A stretch of DNA of 64,000 bases from NCBI RefSeq assembly GCF_002443155.1, contig NZ_CP023667.1, positions 434,001 to 498,000 on the forward strand, in the 5' to 3' direction. Position numbers and translations under genes: made by a program. Below are positions 35,017 through 46,694 of this stretch, piece by piece. Position 1 is the first letter of the stretch. Each line of letters opens with the position of its first letter. The stretch comes from Alcaligenes faecalis. GTDB taxonomy: Bacteria > Pseudomonadota > Gammaproteobacteria > Burkholderiales > Burkholderiaceae_B. Below the pieces are notes generated by a model, which was not told the DNA's origin, searched no databases, and worked only from the letters and a program-made list of their open reading frames with translations.

Positions 35017-35296
35017 ATAGGGTGGCAGGCGTTTGTTTTATTGAGGGCCGGAGCAGGTCGGCCTGGCGGGTCATTCGCCCGTGCTGCGCACGGGTCCCCT
35101 TGTCAGAGACCAGATGCGGGCGGGTCGTGAACTCGGAGCGCGGTTTGTCCCCCGGACAAACCGCAAGCGTGCTCCTCAAACAGCACGACCCTTGCACCCC
35201 GCATCTGGTCTCTGCCCGTGGCGAATAACCTGACTCGCCCGCCGACCTGCTCCGGCCCTCAATAAAACAAAAAGAGGCTTACTGCTGCCACCCTAT
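35017..35296. repeat. 280-bp fold-back element (giant imperfect inverted repeat)
   Basis: The gap 34789-35383 contains no supportable gene, but 35017-35296 folds back on itself. Perfectly paired arms: 12 bp (35017-35028 with 35285-35296), 31 bp (35032-35062 with 35241-35271), 17 bp (35104-35120 with 35198-35214), 8 bp (35122-35129 with 35184-35191), 5 bp (35135-35139 with 35171-35175) and 11 bp (35140-35150 with 35154-35164), closed by a CCC loop. A side hairpin CCCGTGC-TGC-GCACGGG sits in the left arm. No transposase or obvious target-site duplication. MITE-like element or structured RNA are both possible. Confidence 0.88.
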
Positions 35297-35325
35297 TACT
35301 TGGAATCCAGCAGCCCTAGAAATAA

Positions 35326-35358
35326 AAAAGCCCGACATTGTTTTAATGTCGGGCTTTT
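35326..35358. terminator. Bidirectional terminator after secF
   Basis: 14-bp perfect stem (35326-35339 with 35345-35358), GTTTT loop, A and T tracts at the two ends. It terminates the minus-strand secF operon. Confidence 0.92.
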
Positions 35359-35383
35359 CTTTAACAGCGACTAAAGAAGCAAC

Positions 35384-36322
35384 TTAGCCTTCTACAACCT
35401 CGCCGCCTTCGTCTTTCTTGATCGGCTTGACCAGATCTTCACGTTTCACGCCCAGCCACATGGAAATGGCGGCGGCCACGAACACGGAGGAGTAAATACC
35501 AAACCAGATACCGATGGTCAGCGCCAGCGAGAAATTGTGCAGCGTGGGGCCACCGAAGAAGAAAATCGACAGCACCATCATCTGGGTAGAGCCGTGGGTG
35601 ATGATGGTACGCGAGATGTTCTGGGTGATGGACAGGTCAATAATGTCCGACACCGACATCTTGCGCTGCTTGCGGAAGTTTTCACGGATACGGTCCATCA
35701 CCACAACGGATTCGTTCACGGAGTAACCCAGCACCGCCAGAACACCGGCCAGCACCGACAGCGAGAACTCCCATTGGAAGAACGCGAAAAAGCCCAGAAT
35801 GATGACCACGTCATGCAAGTTGGCAATCGCACACGCCAAAGCCAGCTTCCATTCAAAGCGGAAGCCCAGGTACAGCAAGATACCGGCGACCACAAAGGCC
35901 AGGGCCATCAAGCCGTTATGCAGCAGTTCCTGCCCCACCTGTGGGCCGACGAACTCCACACGGCGCAGTTCCACGTCCGAGTGTTGCTGCTTCAAGGCCT
36001 GGAGCACTTGCTCGCTTTGCTGGGTAGAGTCTTGTCCGTCCAGAACGGGCAAGCGGATCATGATGTCCTGCGACGTGCCGAAGTTCTGTACCTGGAAGTC
36101 GGTATAGCCTAGCGACTGAATCGAGCCGCGCACATCTTCAACCTGCACGGTTTGCTGATAGTGCACTTCCATGACCGTACCACCGGTAAATTCGATGGAC
36201 AGGTGAAAGCCGCGCACAATAATGAAAACAACCGCTGCGATAAACGTCAGAAAACTGATCAGGTTCAGCACCAACGCATGGCGCATGAACGGGATAGTGC
36301 GGTGAATACGAAAAAATTCCAT
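35384..36322 (-). CDS. secF: Protein translocase subunit SecF
   Basis: Inner-membrane partner of SecD, 312 residues. First helix near 18-40, periplasmic P4-type domain (about 45-140) with FTGGTVMEVHYQQ, then five helices including YLGFRFEWKLALACAIANLHDVV and VLGYSVNESVVVMDRIREN. Uses the proton gradient to complete protein export. 52 bp after secD. Confidence 0.96.
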   Translation of the reverse strand: MEFFRIHRTIPFMRHALVLNLISFLTFIAAVVFIIVRGFHLSIEFTGGTVMEVHYQQTVQVEDVRGSIQSLGYTDFQVQNFGTSQDIMIRLPVLDGQDSTQQSEQVLQALKQQHSDVELRRVEFVGPQVGQELLHNGLMALAFVVAGILLYLGFRFEWKLALACAIANLHDVVIILGFFAFFQWEFSLSVLAGVLAVLGYSVNESVVVMDRIRENFRKQRKMSVSDIIDLSITQNISRTIITHGSTQMMVLSIFFFGGPTLHNFSLALTIGIWFGIYSSVFVAAAISMWLGVKREDLVKPIKKDEGGEVVEG

Positions 36323-36374
36323 GATGCTTTATGCCTGTAGTTGGGCCAGGCCGGTTTGCACCGGCCCCGGCGCT

Positions 36375-38246
36375 TTACTTCTTGTCCTGTGGCTTCCAGA
36401 CCTGGCCGATAGAAATCCCTTGCAGGCGACGACGGTTGCCATACCAGAGATTGACCAAGGCACGAACCCCAACCACCGAAGAGAACATGGAGGTCAGAAT
36501 ACCGATCACGTGTACCACCGCAAAACCACGGATGGGACCGGAACCGAAGGCCAGCAAAGCAACACCCACAATCAGACTGGTCAAGTTAGAGTCAAAAATA
36601 GTGGCCCAGGCGCGATCAAAACCCAGGTGAATGGCTTGTTGCGGTGAGGCGCCATTGCGTAATTCCTCTCGGATACGCTCGTTGATCAGCACGTTGGCGT
36701 CAATGGCCATACCCAGCGTCAGCGCAATGGCCGCAATACCCGGCAAGGTCAAGGTTGCCTGCAGCATGGACAGCACGGCCAGCAGCAAGAGCACGTTGAA
36801 AGTCAGGCCAATGGTAGAGAACAGACCAATCAGGTGGTAATACAGCATGATGAAGATCGCAATCGCAATAAAGCCGTAGAGCGTGGCGTTAAAGCCTTGG
36901 CGAATATTGTCGGCGCCCAGGCTTGGGCCAATGGTGCGTTCTTCAATAATGCTCATGGGGGCGGCCAGCGAACCGGCACGCAACAGCAGGGAAATATCGG
37001 CGGCTTCCTGAGCATTCATGCTGCCGCTGATCTGTACCTGGCCGTTAGGAATTTCGCTGCGGATAACCGGAGCCGTCACCACTTCACCCACGCCGTTTTC
37101 AAACAGCACAATGGCCATGCGTTTGTTGATGTTGTTGCGGGTAATGTCGCGGAAAATACGCGAGCCCTTGTTGTCCAGTGTCAGGTTGACGGTGGGCTGC
37201 TGGGTTTGCGAATCTCGACCGGGCTGGGCGTCTTGCAGGTTTTCACCCGTCAGGATGACCTGACGACGCAGCAGCAAGGGGGCGCCACCACGTTCGGTGT
37301 AGCGCTCCAGACCAAAGGGCACAGTGCCCGAGTTCAACGCGGCAACGGCAGCCGGGGAGTCTTCCACCATGCGCAGTTCCAGCGTGGCGGTACGACCCAG
37401 AATTTCCTTGGCCTTGGCTACATCCTGCACACCGGGCAGTTGCACCACGATGCGGTCGGAGCCTTGCTGTTGAATCACAGGTTCGGCCACGCCCAGCTCG
37501 TTGATACGGTTGTGCAGGGTGGTGATGTTTTGCTTGAGTGCGTTGGATTGCACCTGAATGGTGGCGGCTTCCGTCATGCGGGCGGTCAAACCGCTATCGC
37601 CGGCAGGAGTGAATTCCAGGTCAGGCATGGCGCGGCGCATTTCGGACTGGGCGCGGTCGCGCTCGTCAGCCGACGCAAAGCTCATGCGCAGGGAATGACC
37701 ATCACGCTCAATGTTGCCCACGGGTACTTTGGCCTCGCGCAGCACGCTGCGGGCATCAGCCACCATGGAGTCGTAGCGGGCTTGCAGTGCGCCCTGCATG
37801 TCCACTTGCAGCAGGAAGTGCACGCCACCACGCAAGTCCAGACCCAGGTGCATGGGGTGGGCGCCCAGTGCGGTCAGCCAGGCTGGCGACGCAGACACCA
37901 GGTTCAGGGCGACGGTGTAGTCGGGGGCGACCGCCGTGGAGTCCTTGTTCAATTCACGCTCGATCAGGTCTTTGGCCTTGAGCTGAATATCGGTGGACTC
38001 AAAACGGAAACGCGCAGTGGCGCTGGGTCCGTTTTGCTCAAAATACGAGCCCGTCGTAGGAATATTGTTTTTCTTGAGCAGCTCTTCAACGTGGCTGATC
38101 AGGTTGGTTTCAAGCCGGACCGTGGATTTGGCGCTGGAAACCTGCACAGCAGGAGACTCACCAAACAGATTGGGCAAGGTATAGATCAGGCCGATCGCCA
38201 GCGCGACCAAGACGATGACATATTTCCAGAGGGGATAACGATTCAT
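36375..38246 (-). CDS. secD: Protein translocase subunit SecD
   Basis: Larger translocase accessory subunit, 623 residues. N-terminal helix, the large P1 periplasmic domain with LGLDLRGGVHFLLQVD, and the C-terminal six-helix block with GMAIDANVLINERIREEL. Part of the queA-tgt-yajC-secD-secF operon; gap of 60 bp to yajC. Confidence 0.97.
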   Translation of the reverse strand: MNRYPLWKYVIVLVALAIGLIYTLPNLFGESPAVQVSSAKSTVRLETNLISHVEELLKKNNIPTTGSYFEQNGPSATARFRFESTDIQLKAKDLIERELNKDSTAVAPDYTVALNLVSASPAWLTALGAHPMHLGLDLRGGVHFLLQVDMQGALQARYDSMVADARSVLREAKVPVGNIERDGHSLRMSFASADERDRAQSEMRRAMPDLEFTPAGDSGLTARMTEAATIQVQSNALKQNITTLHNRINELGVAEPVIQQQGSDRIVVQLPGVQDVAKAKEILGRTATLELRMVEDSPAAVAALNSGTVPFGLERYTERGGAPLLLRRQVILTGENLQDAQPGRDSQTQQPTVNLTLDNKGSRIFRDITRNNINKRMAIVLFENGVGEVVTAPVIRSEIPNGQVQISGSMNAQEAADISLLLRAGSLAAPMSIIEERTIGPSLGADNIRQGFNATLYGFIAIAIFIMLYYHLIGLFSTIGLTFNVLLLLAVLSMLQATLTLPGIAAIALTLGMAIDANVLINERIREELRNGASPQQAIHLGFDRAWATIFDSNLTSLIVGVALLAFGSGPIRGFAVVHVIGILTSMFSSVVGVRALVNLWYGNRRRLQGISIGQVWKPQDKK

Positions 38247-38306
38247 GGGATATCTACGACGGGTGCAGAAATGGCAACCCCGGACCGAAGTCCGGGGTCG
38301 GAGGCA

Positions 38307-38648
38307 TTACAGCGACTTGATGGTGCCTTTAGGCAGAACAGTCGTAACGGCCACGCGTTGGACCAGAACTTCAACAGGCTTGTCGGTCAGGTTGGCCACT
38401 TCAACGGTCAGGTAGTTGTCGTGAACTTTGCTGACTTTGCCCAGCAAACCACCGGAAGTGATGACTTCGTCGCCTTTGGCCAGGTTGGACACCAGGTTGC
38501 GGTGCTCTTTCTGACGCTTCATTTGAGGACGAATCATCAAGAAGTACAGCACAACGAACATCAAGATGATGGGCAGCATACCCATCAAGGCATTTTCGCC
38601 GCCAGCAGCCTGGGCGGGGATGAGAGTCAGAATGTCAACAGCGGACAT
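38307..38648 (-). CDS. yajC: Preprotein translocase subunit YajC
   Basis: Small single-span membrane protein of 113 residues. Hydrophobic helix LPIILMFVVLYFLMIRPQMKR (about 25-45) followed by the cytoplasmic domain with LAKGDEVITSGGLLGKV. Associates with SecDF. Preceded by AGGAG. Confidence 0.96.
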   Translation of the reverse strand: MSAVDILTLIPAQAAGGENALMGMLPIILMFVVLYFLMIRPQMKRQKEHRNLVSNLAKGDEVITSGGLLGKVSKVHDNYLTVEVANLTDKPVEVLVQRVAVTTVLPKGTIKSL

Positions 38649-38737
38649 GTGGGGCTCCTGAGGATTTTTTTGTGTGGGTTGTCAAAAACTAACGGTGTAT
38701 TGTAGCGGCACTTTATTGCGGTATCACAAACAGCGTG

Positions 38738-40935
<2,198 letters not shown>

Positions 40936-41093
40936 GGTTTGTCGTAAAGGGCCGCTGGCCAGAAGGCCGGGCCTGATGGGGTAACCGACTATTTTAACGC
41001 TTTGCCGCCAGATTGCTGAAACGGCCATATCCGTGGTGTTTTTCTTTCGGTATGCTTGGGTCTTTCCTGAATTGATCTGTTGGAGACGAGGGC

Positions 41094-42542
41094 ATGGGCG
41101 TTTTAAAGGCAAAGCCTGTTTTGAGTCGTTGCAAGCATGTGGCCCTGGCCGCCTTGCTCATGGTGCAAGGCGCATCACTAGCCCTGGCCCAGGCCCTGCC
41201 GCCCGAACTGGCTTCGGTCTGGAATGCCAGCCGCTTGCCGCAATCGTCCCTGTCCATTGTGGTGGACGAGGCCGATGGCCCACGCATGATCGGCGTCAAC
41301 CCCCAGGAGCCCCGTAACCCTGCCTCGGTAATGAAACTGGTCAGCACCTGGGCAGGTTTGTCCGCTCTGGGGCCAGAATATACCTGGCGCACCACTTTGA
41401 TGGCCCAGGATGGTCTGCAGGTGGACGAACAAGGCACCTTGAAAGGGCCTTTGTATATCAAGGCCGGGGGCGATCCGTTTTTGACCGTGCCGCAATTGTG
41501 GGACATGTTGCGCGAGCTCCGCTTGCGTGGGGTGAAGAATCTGACCGAAGTTATTGTGGATCGTTCCATCTTCGGAAATGTCACCATCAATCCGGGCGAC
41601 TTTGACAATGCGGGCGACCGTCCCTATAACGCCAGCCCGGACGCCATGATGGTAGGGTTGGGCGCCTCTCGGCTGGTGTTTCAACCCGACACCCAGGCGC
41701 GCAAATGGATAGCGATTATCGACCCGCCTTTGCCCGGCGTGCGCGTACAGGGTGAAGTCGAGTGGTCGACGGCAACTTGTCCCGGTTCGCCAGTCGTTGG
41801 CACCCAGATTCAGCCCGAAGCCGGTGGCATGGTGGTCCGTGTCAGTGGCAAGGCCGCCGCTTCCTGCGGCGAGTTCAGCGTCTACCGTTTGGTGCATTCC
41901 CAAACCGAATTTTTCGACAAGCTGTTCCGCAGCCTGTGGCGCGATCTGGGCGGCACCTTGGCACGCGACATCAAGGCAGGCCGTGTGCCTGCCCGTGCCC
42001 AGGCGATTACCTGGCATGACTCCCAGTCCCTGTCTGACCTGATTCGTCTTGTTAATAAGCAAAGCAATAATGTGATGGCCCGCACCATCCTGCTGACCGT
42101 GGGCGCGGAAATGAATGGTCCCGGTGCCACCGTGGCCACTGGCGAGCGCGCTGTCATGAGTGTGCTGGGCCGTCAGGGGGTAAATACAGCGGGCTGGACG
42201 GTGGACAATGGCTCGGGCCTGTCCCGTAATGCCCGCGTCACGGCGGGCGGCATGGCTGACATGCTGAAAGTTGCCTGGCGCTCGAACTGGATGCCCGAGT
42301 ACATTTCCTCCTTCGCGATCTCCGGTGTGGACGGTACGGTGCGTTCGCGCTTGCGCGATGACGAGGTTCAAGGCCGTGCCCACCTGAAAACCGGCACGTT
42401 GCGCGATAGCCGTGCACTGGCCGGTTACGTGCTGGGAGCCAGCGGAAAGCGGTATATTGTCGTCATGATGGTCAATGACGAACGTTCTGCCTCTGCCCGA
42501 CCCTTTTTTGATGCGGTGGTGAAGTGGCTGGCAGTACGTTAA
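41094..42542 (+). CDS. dacB: D-alanyl-D-alanine carboxypeptidase/endopeptidase (PBP4)
   Basis: Periplasmic class C penicillin-binding protein of 482 residues. Signal peptide of about 33 residues ending ALAQA. Catalytic motifs S78-V-M-K81, S324-N-N326 and K432-T-G434 are all intact, with a long insert domain between the first two as in E. coli DacB. Trims or cleaves peptidoglycan cross-links. Divergent from queA. Confidence 0.94.
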   Translation: MGVLKAKPVLSRCKHVALAALLMVQGASLALAQALPPELASVWNASRLPQSSLSIVVDEADGPRMIGVNPQEPRNPASVMKLVSTWAGLSALGPEYTWRTTLMAQDGLQVDEQGTLKGPLYIKAGGDPFLTVPQLWDMLRELRLRGVKNLTEVIVDRSIFGNVTINPGDFDNAGDRPYNASPDAMMVGLGASRLVFQPDTQARKWIAIIDPPLPGVRVQGEVEWSTATCPGSPVVGTQIQPEAGGMVVRVSGKAAASCGEFSVYRLVHSQTEFFDKLFRSLWRDLGGTLARDIKAGRVPARAQAITWHDSQSLSDLIRLVNKQSNNVMARTILLTVGAEMNGPGATVATGERAVMSVLGRQGVNTAGWTVDNGSGLSRNARVTAGGMADMLKVAWRSNWMPEYISSFAISGVDGTVRSRLRDDEVQGRAHLKTGTLRDSRALAGYVLGASGKRYIVVMMVNDERSASARPFFDAVVKWLAVR

Positions 42543-42612
42543 CGATCACGATAGTGAGGGCTGCTGTGCAGTGGCCCTGTTTTTGGTTAGTCCCTAATTT
42601 GATGAAGCAATC

Positions 42613-43263
42613 ATGCCCATACACGAAATACGCCACCCTTTGATCCGCCACAAACTGGGCTTGATGCGCAAGGCAGATCTCAGCACCAAGAATTTCCGCG
42701 AAATGTCCCAGGAAATTGCTTCCTTGCTGACGTACGAGGCGTGCAAGGATTTGCCTCTGGAACCCACCACGATTGAAGGCTGGTGCGGCAATGTGGAAGT
42801 GGAAAAGCTGGCTGGCAAGAAAGTGACGGTTGTGCCCATCTTGCGCGCCGGTATTGGCATGCTGGACGGGGTGTTGAGCTTGATTCCTGGCGCCAAGGTC
42901 AGCGTAATCGGTATCGCCCGTAACGAAGAGACTTTTGAAGCCCAGACTTATCTGGAGCGCCTGGTCGGCGAATTGGACCAGCGCCTGGCCCTGATTATCG
43001 ACCCCATGCTGGCAACCGGCGGCTCCATGGTGGCCACCATTGACTTGCTAAAGAAAGCTGGCTGCAAGAACATTCGCGCACTGGTGCTGGTGGCGGCCCC
43101 TGAGGGCATCGCCACTCTTGAAAAACACCACCCTGATGTCCATATTTACACCGCGTCCATTGATCAGCATCTGGACGAGCATGGTTATATCGTGCCGGGA
43201 CTGGGTGATGCGGGCGATCGTATTTTTGGTACTCGTCAGAAGGTTCAGGACGGCGAGGTTTAA
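42613..43263 (+). CDS. upp: Uracil phosphoribosyltransferase Upp
   Basis: Salvages uracil with PRPP to UMP. 216 residues, slightly longer than the usual 208; [13 protein letters not shown] at the N-terminus, [13 protein letters not shown], the PRPP loop DPMLATGGS, and a C-terminal [13 protein letters not shown] uracil-binding loop. Stands alone, 70 bp after dacB. Confidence 0.97.
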   Translation: MPIHEIRHPLIRHKLGLMRKADLSTKNFREMSQEIASLLTYEACKDLPLEPTTIEGWCGNVEVEKLAGKKVTVVPILRAGIGMLDGVLSLIPGAKVSVIGIARNEETFEAQTYLERLVGELDQRLALIIDPMLATGGSMVATIDLLKKAGCKNIRALVLVAAPEGIATLEKHHPDVHIYTASIDQHLDEHGYIVPGLGDAGDRIFGTRQKVQDGEV

Positions 43264-43364
43264 GTCCAGAACTTGTTGTGCTTTTTTACAATCCCTTGCC
43301 AGTGCCCCAGAGGCGATAGGCATAATAAAGAGTCAAACTTAAGTTTCACTGAATCAGGATGTAC

Positions 43365-44081
43365 ATGAAACTGAATGCCTGGATGTCTGCACCGCTGTTG
43401 GTCATGTTGGGCCTGAGTTCGGCTCAGGCCGGTTTGTGTGACGTCCCTTTCATGCGTGATGGTGGACAGGTACAACTGACCGGCTCGGGCTTTCTGGCCT
43501 TGGGCGCTGACCTGGCTTTTTCCGACGTGAAGAAGCAGGGCGGTGACCAGTGCCAGGCTCGTGTACAAGGCAAGGCCAGCGTGGCTCTAGCAGGCTTGCC
43601 TGCCAGCAAGCCCAATATCGACTATGTCATGACCGTGCGCGATGGCCGCACCCGCTTCCAGCGTGATGATGGTCGTGGCGGCCTGGAGGCCGTTCAAGGT
43701 TCGTTTGACTTGCGCCTGCTGGGGCTGTTTTCTTACGAGCATGGTGGGCTGCAGGAAGGACAGACCTTCCCCCGCCAGGATTTTCAGATCAATCTGGATA
43801 AGCGTACTCAGGCCAATGTTCTGCGCGTTCATACGGGTGCCAAAACTGTGGGTGCTCAACAAACCGTGCAGACGGCCTTGGGCAGTTACCAGTGCTGGCC
43901 TATTCGTTATCAGCGCGAAATCGAGCCTACCCAGGCCAGTTTCAGCGGCATCAGTCTGCCCATTCCGGGGATCAATTCCCAGGTTACCGACTGGTACTGT
44001 CCGGATGTGCAAATGGTCATGAAGCAAGAAAGTATTCAGAACGGTGTACCGTCTACGGTAGATGTGACCCAACTGAAGTAA
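43365..44081 (+). CDS. Secreted hypothetical protein, DUF3108-like
   Basis: Protein of 238 residues with a Sec signal peptide (MKLNAWMSAPLLVMLGLSSAQA). The mature part is beta-rich, has four or five Cys and ends with TALGSYQCWPIRYQREI and VTDWYCPDVQMVMKQES, a pattern seen in DUF3108-type envelope proteins. Function is unknown. ATG 43365 is favoured over 43359 because AGGA lies 4-8 bases ahead of it. Confidence 0.7.
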   Translation: MKLNAWMSAPLLVMLGLSSAQAGLCDVPFMRDGGQVQLTGSGFLALGADLAFSDVKKQGGDQCQARVQGKASVALAGLPASKPNIDYVMTVRDGRTRFQRDDGRGGLEAVQGSFDLRLLGLFSYEHGGLQEGQTFPRQDFQINLDKRTQANVLRVHTGAKTVGAQQTVQTALGSYQCWPIRYQREIEPTQASFSGISLPIPGINSQVTDWYCPDVQMVMKQESIQNGVPSTVDVTQLK

Positions 44082-44226
44082 GCCTGTGATGTATTGTTCA
44101 CAGGTTCACCGAGTATCTTTATCCTGAAAACAGCGGGCTAAAGAATTTTGTGTGGCGCTGCTATGGCGCCAGTCACTTGGCGATACGTATTTGTCGCGTG
44201 TCCCTTTCAACTGCAAGGAGTTATTT

Positions 44227-44544
44227 ATGGCTACCAAGAAAAGTGTGGAAAACAGCGGAGACAAATTTATCGAAGAAGTGAAAGCGAGCCTGGATGAGGC
44301 CGAAAAACTGATGCGTGAGGCAGCCGAAGCCACGGGCGACAAGGCCGGTGAGCTGCGTGAAAAAGCCTTGCGCTCATTGCGTCTGACCCGGGACTCCTTG
44401 CACGATGCTCAGGAAGCGGTGGTTGACCACAGCCTGCGTGCAGCCAAGGCAACCGACAACTATGTCCATGACAAACCCTGGCAAGCCATTGGCGTGGCCG
44501 GTATTGTGGGCCTGATGTTCGGCATGCTGATCAGCCGTCGTTAA
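44227..44544 (+). CDS. DUF883 family protein (ElaB/YqjD-like)
   Basis: Protein of 105 residues: a charged helical, coiled-coil N-terminal part (about 10-80), then the membrane anchor PWQAIGVAGIVGLMFGMLISRR at the C-terminus. This is the ElaB/YqjD/YgaM architecture; in E. coli these are stationary-phase inner-membrane proteins that bind ribosomes. ATG 44227 follows AAGGAG. It begins the yqjD-yqjE-yqjK-like set. Confidence 0.88.
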   Translation: MATKKSVENSGDKFIEEVKASLDEAEKLMREAAEATGDKAGELREKALRSLRLTRDSLHDAQEAVVDHSLRAAKATDNYVHDKPWQAIGVAGIVGLMFGMLISRR

Positions 44545-44604
44545 TCTGTCTGTGCTCTGCGCTGCGGGCCCTTTGCGGGGCTGCAGCAGCATAAAAAGTA
44601 GCCC

Positions 44605-44636
44605 TGCCGATCTGGATTTAGCGATCCAGATCGGCA
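44605..44636. other. Perfect hairpin between the DUF883 gene and the holin-like gene
   Basis: 12-bp perfect inverted repeat TGCCGATCTGGA / TCCAGATCGGCA with an 8-base loop. There is no T run, so it is not a standard terminator; an RNA-stability or protein-binding role is possible. Confidence 0.6.
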
Positions 44637-44702
44637 GCCTCTTAGAAATCAGGCTCTTGTCGTTGCATGCAATGGCAGGATGTCGCAGAGCAGGGATAAA
44701 TC

Positions 44703-45092
44703 ATGGCGCTTAGGCAAACTATCAGTCAGCTTGGTTCTACCTTGATAGGGGCTGTCAGTACTCGGCTGGAGCTGTTTGCTCTGGAAGCGGGTCAGCAAAA
44801 GGCGAGCCTGATCACTATCTTCAGCATGGTGTTTGGCGCACTGCTGTTCTCCACGCTGGCAGTGCTGGTGTTCAGTTTGTTGCTGGCTTTGTACTTCTGG
44901 CCTACGGATTATCGCTATTGGGCTTTGGGTGTGCTGGTCGTTCTGTATGCCGGTTTGGGAGTGGGGCTTTTCCTGGCCGTACGCCGCCGTCTGACTACTG
45001 GCCCGATTCCTTTTTCGGCCACCTTGTCCGAGTTGCGTCGCGATGTCGCGTTTATTGAGCGCTTGAGGGATTCCGAGGGAGACGGGAAATGA
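44703..45092 (+). CDS. Phage-holin-3-6-like membrane protein (YqjE-like)
   Basis: Protein of 129 residues with two hydrophobic helices (about 38-65 and 72-95) and a basic start ending in a charged tail. Matches the YqjE family that is named after holins but is chromosomal. Overlaps the next gene by ATGA. Confidence 0.85.
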   Translation: MALRQTISQLGSTLIGAVSTRLELFALEAGQQKASLITIFSMVFGALLFSTLAVLVFSLLLALYFWPTDYRYWALGVLVVLYAGLGVGLFLAVRRRLTTGPIPFSATLSELRRDVAFIERLRDSEGDGK

Positions 45093-45478
45093 GCACGAAG
45101 CAAGAGAGCATGTCCGCCCAGGAGCGGGCTGTGCGTATTGAACTGTTGCGAGTCCGCGCTTCCCTGGAGCGGCAGACCATGTCGTCCCAGATCCATTCCC
45201 TGGGGGAAGACTTAAGCCCCGGCAATTTGTGGAACAGCGTCAAGCCTTCGGGTTTGAGCATGGGTGGGGTGGTCACCAGTGCCCTGTCCTTGTCGCGCCG
45301 TTATCCCTTCTTGCTGTCCGGTGCCTCGGCCGTGCTGAGCAGTTTTGGCGGGCGCTGGATGCGTATCGGGGCCTTGGCTCTGGGAGCCTGGAAACTGTTT
45401 GATTCTTCCAAGTCGGCACGTGAAAAAGCACGCAATGTCCTGGTGCCGGTACGGCGCAACACCGATGTGGACGAGTAA
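45089..45478 (+). CDS. YqjK-like protein
   Basis: Protein of 129 residues with a helical N-terminus (QERAVRIELLRVRASLERQ) and a hydrophobic mid-region (about 72-105). Position after the YqjE-like gene identifies it as the YqjK-type member of the trio. Function is unknown; expected in envelope stress or stationary phase. Confidence 0.75.
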   Translation: MSTKQESMSAQERAVRIELLRVRASLERQTMSSQIHSLGEDLSPGNLWNSVKPSGLSMGGVVTSALSLSRRYPFLLSGASAVLSSFGGRWMRIGALALGAWKLFDSSKSAREKARNVLVPVRRNTDVDE

Positions 45479-45497
45479 GTCTGCTTGTATTTTCGAA

Positions 45498-45521
45498 AAC
45501 CGGCCCAGGCCGGTTTTTTTT
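45498..45521 (+). terminator. Rho-independent terminator after the yqjK-like gene
   Basis: AACCGGCC / GGCCGGTT stem with eight T residues. Confidence 0.88.
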
Positions 45522-45636
45522 ATGCGTGCTTGAGGGACCGTGTTCAGCCGACTGGTTTTTGAAGGCGGCAAGGCTTATGCTCCGATAATAAATAATTCCA
45601 GAACAAAGCTACCCACATCAGGAGACATAGCCCGTC

Positions 45637-46515
45637 ATGCAGGTGCCATTACTGAATGCCTTAAGAACCTTTACGGTGTCGGCGCAAAGGTTGAACTTCA
45701 CCAAGGCGGCAGAAGACCTGCTGGTCTCTCCCTCGGCAGTCAGCCACCAGATCAAGGTGCTGGAGGAGTATCTGGGCTGCAAGCTGTTTCTGCGTAAAAA
45801 CCGTTCCCTGGAGCTGACGGATCAGGGCCAGTTTCTGTTTGACCGTTTGCAACGGCCTTTTTACGAGATCAATCAGGCCTTGAGTGAATTGCGCATGCCG
45901 CACGGCAAGAGCCGCATCAATCTGTCCTTGCGGCCCTTTGTGTCCAGCATGTGGTTTACTGGGCAGTTGGGAGATTTCTGGTTGAAGCATCCGGATATTG
46001 AAATCAACTTGCTGCACAGGTTGCAGGCACCGGATTTCTTCAGGGACAACATCAATTTTGCAATTGTCTGGGGCAAGCAGGGCGACTGGCCGCAGTTGCA
46101 GACCTTGCGCATCATTCCCGGCAATCTGACGCCTGTGTGTGCGCCGTCTTATTTGCAGACACATGGCCAGATCACGTCCCCGGCGGATCTGAATCAGCAT
46201 GTGCTGATTCACGAAGAAAATCAGCTGTGCTGGGAGCAGTGGTTGCGCAAGGCAGCGGGGCAGGAGCTGACGGCCAAGAAGAGCTTTCACATTGATGACA
46301 CCAATGTGCGCATGAATGCCGTCTTGAACGGCCAAGGGGTGATGCTGGGCTGTCCGGCCTTGTTGCAGCCTTTGATCGACAAGAAGGAAATCGTCCAGCT
46401 GTTCAATGTTTGCCTGGAAGAGTACGCCTATTTTCTGGCCTACCCCAAGGAGGCGAACCTTAGCCGACAGGAGCAGGAGTTTGTGGATTGGGTCGCATCG
46501 ATTGCAATTCGCTAG
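45637..46515 (+). CDS. LysR-family regulator (GcvA-like), left side of the catabolic island
   Basis: Transcription factor of 292 residues. N-terminal winged helix (about 5-65: ALRTFTVSAQRLNFTKAAEDLLVSPSAVSHQIKVLEEYLG) and a periplasmic-binding-like effector domain. Closest in style to the GcvA/AmpR group. It is co-directional with, and 512 bp upstream of, the Rieske operon and is the obvious candidate activator; ligand unknown. Confidence 0.9.
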   Translation: MQVPLLNALRTFTVSAQRLNFTKAAEDLLVSPSAVSHQIKVLEEYLGCKLFLRKNRSLELTDQGQFLFDRLQRPFYEINQALSELRMPHGKSRINLSLRPFVSSMWFTGQLGDFWLKHPDIEINLLHRLQAPDFFRDNINFAIVWGKQGDWPQLQTLRIIPGNLTPVCAPSYLQTHGQITSPADLNQHVLIHEENQLCWEQWLRKAAGQELTAKKSFHIDDTNVRMNAVLNGQGVMLGCPALLQPLIDKKEIVQLFNVCLEEYAYFLAYPKEANLSRQEQEFVDWVASIAIR

Positions 46516-46604
46516 GCGGTAGTTGATTGATGGCGTCCATCTACTGTGCTCGGTGACAGGGCTTTCTCCGCTCTTTGTTGACCTTGTTCGCTGTTCCCGC
46601 GTCT

Positions 46605-46635
46605 TAAAAAACCTGCATATTTGCAGTTTTTTTTT
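46605..46635 (+). terminator. Rho-independent terminator after the LysR gene
   Basis: CTGCA / TGCAG stem extended by A-T pairs, TATT loop, nine T residues. Confidence 0.75.
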
Positions 46636-46666
46636 ATGTATCGGCCATCCCGAACCAGGCTGGATG

Positions 46667-46694
46667 CACATCGCACATCGCACATCGCACATCG
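46667..46694 (+). repeat. Four tandem copies of the heptamer CACATCG
   Basis: Exact 7-bp repeats at 46667, 46674, 46681 and 46688, followed by decayed variants up to about 46716. They lie in the 512-bp gap 46516-47027. The rest of that gap has the LysR terminator and the presumed promoter of the Rieske operon near 46900-47000, without a gene I can support. Confidence 0.9.

Noticed and set aside
34886..35197. 103-codon minus-strand frame in the gap before secF
   Set aside because: It runs through half of the fold-back element; the coding pattern is explained by the inverted repeat and no family match is seen.
35017..35296. Retron msr-msd or IS element
   Set aside because: No reverse transcriptase or transposase gene nearby and no clear target-site duplication.
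36834..38705. 623-codon open frame on the plus strand
   Set aside because: Antisense shadow spanning secD and yajC, with no recognisable domain.
44703..45092. Prophage holin
   Set aside because: The family name is misleading; the neighbours are elaB/yqjD- and yqjK-like genes and there is no phage gene in the window.
46667..46694. CRISPR array
   Set aside because: Units are 7 bp and contiguous, without spacers; no cas genes.
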